Assembly: GCA_016209005.1 (NCBI GenBank)
Contig: JACQWZ010000086.1
Span: 1 to 8,296 of the forward strand
Direction: 5' to 3'
Source of the DNA: Candidatus Kuenenbacteria bacterium
GTDB lineage: Bacteria > Patescibacteriota > Patescibacteriia > UBA2591 > PGYQ01
DNA: 8,296 nucleotides
The notes below the pieces were generated by a model, which saw only the letters and a list, made by a program, of their open reading frames with translations, searched no databases and was not told the DNA's origin. A program made the translations under genes and the position numbers. Positions 4,900 through 8,296 of the stretch are shown one piece after another. Numbering within the stretch: the stretch's first letter is position 1; each line of letters begins with the position of its first letter.

Positions 4900-7650
4900 A
4901 TGTTTCTACAAAAACTTGAATTAAAAGGATTTAAATCTTTTGTCGACAAAACGACTTTAGAATTTGATTCACAAAATAAAATAACAAACGCAAAGGGAAT
5001 AGCGGCGATTATTGGACCGAATGGCTCGGGAAAATCCAATGTTGCTGACGCTGTTCGCTGGGTTCTTGGCGAACAAAGCGTTAAATTGTTGCGAGTTAAA
5101 AAAATAGAAGATGTTATTTTCGCCGGAACTGATAAAAAATCTCGGCTTGGTTTTTGCCAAGTTGATTTGTATTTAAATAACGAGGATCATTCTATTCCAA
5201 TTGATTATTCTGAAGTTGTTATCACTCGAAGACTTTATCGAGATGGTGAAAGCGAATATTTAATTAATAAAAATAAAGTCAAACTTTTAGAAATTACCAT
5301 GCTTTTAGCCAAAGCGAATTTTGGCCAAAAAAATTATAGTATTATTGGTCAAGGAATGATTGATTTTATTTTAACGACTTCTCCCCAAGAAAGAAAAGAA
5401 TTTTTTGAAGAAGCGACTGGCGTAAAACAATATCAAATTAAACGGGATCAATCTTTGCGCAAATTTGAAATTTCAAAAGAAAATTTAAAACAAGGCGCGC
5501 TTTTGTTGCAAGAAATCGAGCCAAGACTTAAATCTTTAACTAGACAAATAAAAAAAATGGAGCAAAAAGAAATTATTGAAAAAGAATTAAAAGATTTGCA
5601 AATTCAATATTATTTGCGTCTTTGGCGAGAACTCAATGGAAAATGGGAAACAGAAAATAAAAAATGGGAAACAGAGAATAAAAAATATCAATTAGTAAAA
5701 AATAAATTGGAAACCATTCAAAATAATTTAGACCTTTTAGAAAAAGAAAGTTCGCGAGAAGAAATTTTTCAAAAATTGCAAGAAGAATATAATTTTGTTT
5801 TAGAAAAAAGAAATTCTTTTTTAAAAGAACAAGTGATATTAAATGGTAAAATTGATTTGGAATATAAAAAAACTGGACAACAAAATTTAATTTGGCTAAA
5901 AAATCAACAAACAGATTATGTTAAACAATTAACGTTAATTGAAGAAAATTTATTAAACTTAGAAAAAAACATTGAAACAATCAACAGTCAACAATCAACA
6001 ATCAACAATGAAGAAAAAAATGTTATCACTGAAATTAAGGAAATTGAAAAGAAAATTTTTGAAGATAAAAACAAATTAGAATCAGAAATTAGTTTAAATA
6101 TTTCTGAAATTTCAGACGAACTTAAAAAAATTTATCAATTACAACAAAATTTTATTGATCAAATAAATAAATCCAGCGCTAAAATTTTAGCGCTGGATAA
6201 AATTCAAACTGCGGAAGAAATTGAAGAAATAAAAAAACAAGCTCAAATAATAAATCAAAAAATGGCCGATTTTATTAAAAAATTAAATTTGCCAGTTGAT
6301 GAACAAAAAAATAAATTCCAAAAAGAAATATTAGATTATCAAAAAAAATTAACAGAATTTTTAGATAATAAAAATAATTTAATTAATAAAATTAATGATT
6401 TAAAAATAAATTTAGCAATAGAAAAAGAGAAAAAAACATTAATAAAAAATACAAAAAATGAAATAAAGGAAAATTTAAAAAAAATTCAATTTGAGATTAA
6501 AGAAAATGAAGCCAAACCATTAAACAAAGAAGACGCTTTAATTATCTTTGAAAAAGAAAATGAAAAAATAAAAGAAGAAATAGAAAAAATTAATCAGGAA
6601 TTTAAAAAAATTCAAGAAAAAATAAATAATTTTAATCAAAAAGAGCAAGAAAAAAAAGAGAATCTTTTTCTTTTACAAAGAAATTTTCAAAATAAACAAA
6701 AAGAATTTAATCAAATTTTTATTTTAATTAATGAAATAAAAATTAAATTAACAAAATTAGAAACAAAAGAAGAAGATTTAGCGGAAGAAATAAAAAAAGA
6801 ATTGGGAGAAAATGAATTAGAAAATATTCAAAAAAATAAAATAAATATAGAAATAACAGAAAAAAAATTATCTTCTGACGCAGAATCTGTTATTTTTCGT
6901 TTAAAACATCAATTAGCTTTAATCGGCGGAATTGATCCAGAAACAGCAAAAGAATATCAAGAAACAAAAGAACGATTTGATTTTCTTTCAAAACAATCAG
7001 AAGATTTAAAGAAAACAATTGCCTCTTTGGAAACAATAATAATTGAATTGGATAAAGTGATTGAAAAACAATTTAAAAACGGTTTTGAAAAAATTAATGA
7101 AAAATTTGAAAAATATTTTAAAATTCTTTTTAATGGCGGCGAGACAAAATTGGTTTTAATAAAGGAAAAAGAAAATATAAAAAATGCCACCCAAGAAGAG
7201 AGTGGATTATTAGATAATGGTCAATCTCCAGCTGAAAGCGCGGAGCAAGAAAAAATAATAGAAGAAGAAATATTTCCGCATTTAAAAGAAAAAATTGGGG
7301 GAGTGGAAATTCACGCCACTCCGCCAGGAAAACATTTAAAAAATATCAACGCGCTCTCTGGCGGAGAAAAAGCTTTAACTTCAATCGCTTTAATTTGCGC
7401 GATTATTGCCAACAATCCTCCTCCTTTTATAATTTTAGACGAAGTGGACGCCGCATTAGATGAAGCTAACTCGCAACGCTTTATCAAAATTTTAGACGAC
7501 CTATCTCACAAAACTCAATTTATCATCATTACTCACAATCGATCTTCAATGGAAAAAGCGGAAATTCTTTACGGAATAACGATAAACGACGAAGGAGTTT
7601 CTAAAATTTTAAGCGTTAAATTAAAAGAAATAAAAACGGAAAACAATTAA
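4900..7650 (+). CDS. smc: Chromosome segregation ATPase SMC, short form lacking a recognisable hinge
   Basis: SMC proteins dimerise, bind ATP between their heads and organise and segregate the chromosome, normally with ScpA and ScpB. The N-terminal head starts MFLQKLELKGFKSF, with Walker A GPNGSGKS (39-46), the RRLYRDGESEY strand (110-120), Q-loop Gln151 and FFEEATGV (168-175). The C-terminal head has LKHQLALIGGIDPETAKEY (668-686), signature LSGGEKALTS (819-828), Walker B FIILDEVDAALDEAN (843-857; D847, E848) and the switch His in ITH (879). The heads are therefore intact. The span 175-665 is almost continuous charged coiled coil rich in Lys, Glu, Ile and Asn. Standard bacterial SMCs are about 1150-1200 aa with a globular hinge of about 150 aa at mid-coil; none is visible here, nor a CxxC zinc hook. 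A segment near 398-470 is at the midpoint and may be the turn. A 40-residue acidic insert lies at about 757-797 in the C-head. There is no Shine-Dalgarno site; the ATG is fixed by the family N-terminus. Confidence 0.96.
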   Translation: MFLQKLELKGFKSFVDKTTLEFDSQNKITNAKGIAAIIGPNGSGKSNVADAVRWVLGEQSVKLLRVKKIEDVIFAGTDKKSRLGFCQVDLYLNNEDHSIPIDYSEVVITRRLYRDGESEYLINKNKVKLLEITMLLAKANFGQKNYSIIGQGMIDFILTTSPQERKEFFEEATGVKQYQIKRDQSLRKFEISKENLKQGALLLQEIEPRLKSLTRQIKKMEQKEIIEKELKDLQIQYYLRLWRELNGKWETENKKWETENKKYQLVKNKLETIQNNLDLLEKESSREEIFQKLQEEYNFVLEKRNSFLKEQVILNGKIDLEYKKTGQQNLIWLKNQQTDYVKQLTLIEENLLNLEKNIETINSQQSTINNEEKNVITEIKEIEKKIFEDKNKLESEISLNISEISDELKKIYQLQQNFIDQINKSSAKILALDKIQTAEEIEEIKKQAQIINQKMADFIKKLNLPVDEQKNKFQKEILDYQKKLTEFLDNKNNLINKINDLKINLAIEKEKKTLIKNTKNEIKENLKKIQFEIKENEAKPLNKEDALIIFEKENEKIKEEIEKINQEFKKIQEKINNFNQKEQEKKENLFLLQRNFQNKQKEFNQIFILINEIKIKLTKLETKEEDLAEEIKKELGENELENIQKNKINIEITEKKLSSDAESVIFRLKHQLALIGGIDPETAKEYQETKERFDFLSKQSEDLKKTIASLETIIIELDKVIEKQFKNGFEKINEKFEKYFKILFNGGETKLVLIKEKENIKNATQEESGLLDNGQSPAESAEQEKIIEEEIFPHLKEKIGGVEIHATPPGKHLKNINALSGGEKALTSIALICAIIANNPPPFIILDEVDAALDEANSQRFIKILDDLSHKTQFIIITHNRSSMEKAEILYGITINDEGVSKILSVKLKEIKTENN
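5641..5682 (+). repeat. 21-bp tandem duplication inside smc (one coiled-coil heptad)
   Basis: Two adjacent 21-bp copies, 5641-5661 and 5662-5682, differ at one base (5655 A, 5676 G). They encode KWETENK twice (residues 248-254 and 255-261), which adds exactly one seven-residue heptad and keeps the coiled-coil register. The difference is silent, changing GAA to GAG. Confidence 0.95.
5978..6009 (+). repeat. 7-bp tandem repeat (CAATCAA) translated within smc
   Basis: Four units (CAATCAA, CAGTCAA, CAATCAA, CAATCAA) and a partial CAAT form an array in the smc reading frame. It encodes TINSQQSTINN (360-370), an Asn/Gln/Ser/Thr-rich stretch that contrasts with the Lys/Glu-rich coil on either side. 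It looks like an intergenic-type repeat that has expanded within, or entered, the gene without disrupting the frame. Confidence 0.9.
6171..6198. repeat. 28-bp perfect palindrome inside smc
   Basis: ATCCAGCGCTAAAA at 6171-6184 is followed directly by its exact reverse complement at 6185-6198. It encodes SSAKILALD (residues 425-433) near the midpoint of the coiled coil, where the hinge would be expected. A perfect 28-bp palindrome is most unlikely by chance and is not needed by the protein sequence. Confidence 0.95.
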
Positions 7651-7689
7651 CATTTGACATCTGACACTTAACATCTTGCATTTTACAGA
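7648..7689. repeat. Degenerate 7-bp repeat (TGACATC-like) starting at the smc stop codon
   Basis: Six consecutive units, TAACATT, TGACATC, TGACACT, TAACATC, TTGCATT and TTACAGA, share a 7-bp period. The first unit includes the smc TAA (7648-7650), so the end of the gene is the start of the array. Confidence 0.8.
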
Positions 7690-7702
7690 AATAAAATACT
7701 TA

Positions 7703-7724
7703 AAAAAGTATCAACACTTTATAC
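7703..7724 (+). repeat. 22-bp direct repeat, copy A
   Basis: This copy matches 7869-7890 at 21 of 22 positions (C instead of T near the middle). Each copy contains GTAT and ATAC arms that could pair weakly. Copy A ends 18 bp before a TATAAT at 7743-7748, so a promoter-linked operator role is possible but unproven. Confidence 0.8.
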
Positions 7725-7742
7725 GATCCTGAGAAATGTTTA

Positions 7743-7841
7743 TATAATAATTTAAGATTTATGATTTTAGATTTAAAAAATTGGTATTCAATATTGGACG
7801 ATCGTCAAAAATTGAAACGCAAGGAAAATTTAAGATTTTAA
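7743..7841 (+). other. TATAAT box with a tiny downstream ORF (26 codons); probable gene remnant
   Basis: A consensus TATAAT lies at 7743-7748 without a recognisable -35 box. ATG 7761 opens a 26-aa frame to a TAA at 7839-7841, including LKNWYSILDDRQKLKRKENL. The composition looks protein-like and a start 6 bp after the expected transcript start would be leaderless, but the frame begins and ends inside 7-bp repeats. It may be a decayed gene start or chance. Confidence 0.2.
7753..7773. repeat. 7-bp repeat (TAAGATT-like), short array
   Basis: Units TAAGATT, TATGATT and TTAGATT sit end to end. The same unit recurs 58 bp after this array ends, at 7831-7866. Confidence 0.65.
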
Positions 7842-7866
7842 GATTTAAGATTTGAAATTTGAAATT
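7831..7866. repeat. 7-bp repeat (TAAGATT/TGAAATT) array
   Basis: Units TAAGATT, TAAGATT, TAAGATT, TGAAATT and TGAAATT lie in a row, with one extra T at 7838 between the first two. The copy of the 22-bp repeat at 7869 begins directly after it. Confidence 0.8.
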
Positions 7867-7868
7867 TT

Positions 7869-7890
7869 AAAAAGTATCAACATTTTATAC
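7869..7890 (+). repeat. 22-bp direct repeat, copy B
   Basis: This is the second copy of the element at 7703-7724, with one mismatch. It ends in TATAC followed by T, so TATACT at 7886-7891 resembles a -10 box. Confidence 0.8.
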
Positions 7891-7896
7891 TATGGT

Positions 7897-7929
7897 CGGA
7901 CATCGCACGTCCGTCCACACGTCCATCCA
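7897..7929. repeat. GC-rich hairpin and 12-bp tandem duplication
   Basis: CACGTCCGTCCA (7906-7917) is followed directly by CACGTCCATCCA (7918-7929), one mismatch. CGGAC (7897-7901) can pair with GTCCG (7909-7913) around a 7-nt loop. The block stands out as GC-rich within an AT-rich gap. Confidence 0.7.
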
Positions 7930-8000
7930 GAAGATAAAAAATTTGTTAAAGATTTAAGCAAGAATTTAAAAGAGATTTTGATTGAGAAAATAAAAAAATC

Positions 8001-8050
8001 TTAGTCCATAGACTGTTCTATGGACTATTGGCTAATCTTAGCTAAATTAA
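8001..8050 (+). repeat. Two-hairpin 50-bp repeat, copy 2
   Basis: This copy matches 451-500 at 47 of 50 positions. Hairpin 1 is 8002-8012 with 8017-8027 (loop CTGT) and hairpin 2 is 8028-8034 with 8039-8045 (loop ATCT); both stems are unchanged from copy 1. It lies in the long gap downstream of smc, in the same orientation as copy 1. Confidence 0.85.
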
Positions 8051-8114
8051 AATTGATTTAAAAATATTTTTGAATAATGAGATGGGAAAATTAGAATAAA
8101 AAAATTTTCTTCGT

Positions 8115-8145
8115 AAGGGTGGGTCTTGCGCCCATCCTTTTGATT
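8115..8145 (+). terminator. Hairpin, possible weak terminator
   Basis: AAGGGTGGGT (8115-8124) pairs with GCCCATCCTT (8130-8139) over 10 positions, two of them G-U, with a 5-nt loop. The short tract TTGATTT follows. Pairing is good but the U-tract is interrupted, and no clear gene ends just upstream, so it may instead be a palindromic repeat. Confidence 0.4.
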
Positions 8146-8181
8146 TGTCAAACCCAAAATCGTGTCAAGCAATTAAGGAAT

Positions 8182-8221
8182 GTTGCCGAACTTTCATCGG
8201 CTCTGCAACTAAAAATGTTGC
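8182..8221 (+). other. Competing hairpins near the right edge
   Basis: GCCGA (8185-8189) pairs with TCGGC (8197-8201), and GTT (8182-8184) with AAC (8207-8209) across a bulge. Alternatively GCAAC (8205-8209) pairs with GTTGC (8217-8221) around a 7-nt loop. The two foldings share bases and exclude one another. The direct repeat ATGTTGCC (8180 and 8215) creates this choice. Confidence 0.35.
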
Positions 8222-8263
8222 CAAAGGAGCAGATGATTTTTTAAAAATTTCGACCTTTTTTTG

Positions 8264-8281
8264 TGATACAATTGTTATATG
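8264..8281 (+). promoter_or_regulatory. Candidate extended -10 promoter at the right edge
   Basis: TGATACAAT at 8264-8272 fits TGN-TAnAAT, and an overlapping TGTTATATG at 8273-8281 gives a second extended -10 match. No good -35 box is seen. It would drive a + strand gene beyond the window. Confidence 0.4.
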
Positions 8282-8296
8282 CGATTGTTTTTTACA

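Larger units (their letters stand above)
7852..8004 (+). other. Possible gene remnant running into repeat copy 2
   Basis: A frame opening with TTG at 7852 runs 50 codons to a TAG at 8002-8004, inside the second two-hairpin repeat. It includes YYGRTSHVRPHVHPEDKK and then KNLKEILIEKIKKS, which reads like the end of a charged helical protein. There is no ribosome binding site or convincing start. I do not recognise the family. Confidence 0.2.
8165..8296 (-). other. Short minus-strand ORF open to the window edge (43 codons)
   Basis: On the minus strand a frame is open from the right edge to a TGA at 8165-8167. It includes IFKKSSAPLATFLVAEPM and ends VRQHSLIA. It could be the C-terminus of a gene lying beyond the window or a translated repeat. 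A promoter-like element on the opposite strand overlaps it, which weakens the case. I do not recognise a family. Confidence 0.2.

Noticed and set aside
6094..6310. Rad50-type zinc hook instead of an SMC hinge
   Set aside because: There is no CxxC; the protein has only two cysteines (86 and 833), both in the heads, and the head sequence is SMC rather than Rad50.
7300..7322. 7-bp inverted repeat GGAGTGG/CCACTCC within smc
   Set aside because: It falls in codons for the conserved GGVEIHATPPG stretch of the SMC head, so protein constraint and chance explain it adequately.
7797..7806. 10-bp palindrome GACGATCGTC as an operator
   Set aside because: It sits in a possible short ORF, is a single site without a partner copy and could occur by chance; no promoter geometry supports it.
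1..8296. Reassigned TGA codon (as in some CPR lineages)
   Set aside because: No in-frame TGA interrupts any of the long genes, and the genes end cleanly at TAA, so the standard bacterial code fits.
7651..8296. tRNA, rRNA or known ncRNA gene in the long 3' gap
   Set aside because: No cloverleaf, TψC-like GTTCRA motif in context, or recognisable conserved RNA signature was found by eye; only short hairpins and repeats are visible.

Overview
This AT-rich window has four complete protein genes and one truncated gene, all on the + strand, with long low-complexity and repeat-rich gaps at both ends. The gene content, the strong A+T (Lys/Glu/Ile/Asn) codon bias, mostly absent Shine-Dalgarno sites, very short internal gaps and a shortened SMC protein suggest a Candidate Phyla Radiation (Patescibacteria, Parcubacteria-like) bacterium. 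This placement is inferred from overall character; there is no marker RNA in the window. TGA appears to be a normal stop, because none is read through in the long genes.

Layout. 1-318: 3' end of a DUF559 (Vsr-like fold) endonuclease-domain gene whose last codons run through a GC-rich palindrome. 319-625: gap holding a possible gene remnant, a 50-bp two-hairpin repeat (copy 1) and the promoter region and strong ribosome binding site of the next gene. 626-1207: a 193-aa protein resembling the DUF218/YdcF fold, closed by a strong intrinsic terminator at 1221-1260. 1306-2271: a diverged APH/choline-kinase-like protein that seems to have lost its catalytic Asp. 2310-4847: an MgtA-type Mg2+ P-type ATPase with all core motifs. 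4900-7650: an SMC chromosome-segregation ATPase of only 916 aa with complete ATPase head motifs but no recognisable hinge domain. 7651-8296: 646 bp without a convincing gene, holding short-period repeats, a 22-bp repeat pair, copy 2 of the two-hairpin repeat, hairpins and a possible promoter at the right edge.

How the genes relate. The kinase-like gene, mgtA and smc are closely spaced (38 and 52 bp gaps) and could be co-transcribed from the extended -10 promoter near 1272-1280, but their functions are unrelated and no shared pathway is evident. No scpA/scpB partner of smc is present.

The most notable signals are: (1) the SMC with a short helical segment in place of the hinge; (2) a perfect 28-bp palindrome in the smc reading frame at that predicted apex; (3) a duplicated 50-bp element folding into two hairpins whose three sequence differences all fall in loops; (4) at least five separate tandem arrays of unrelated sequence that all share a 7-bp period, one of them translated inside smc and one beginning at the smc stop codon.
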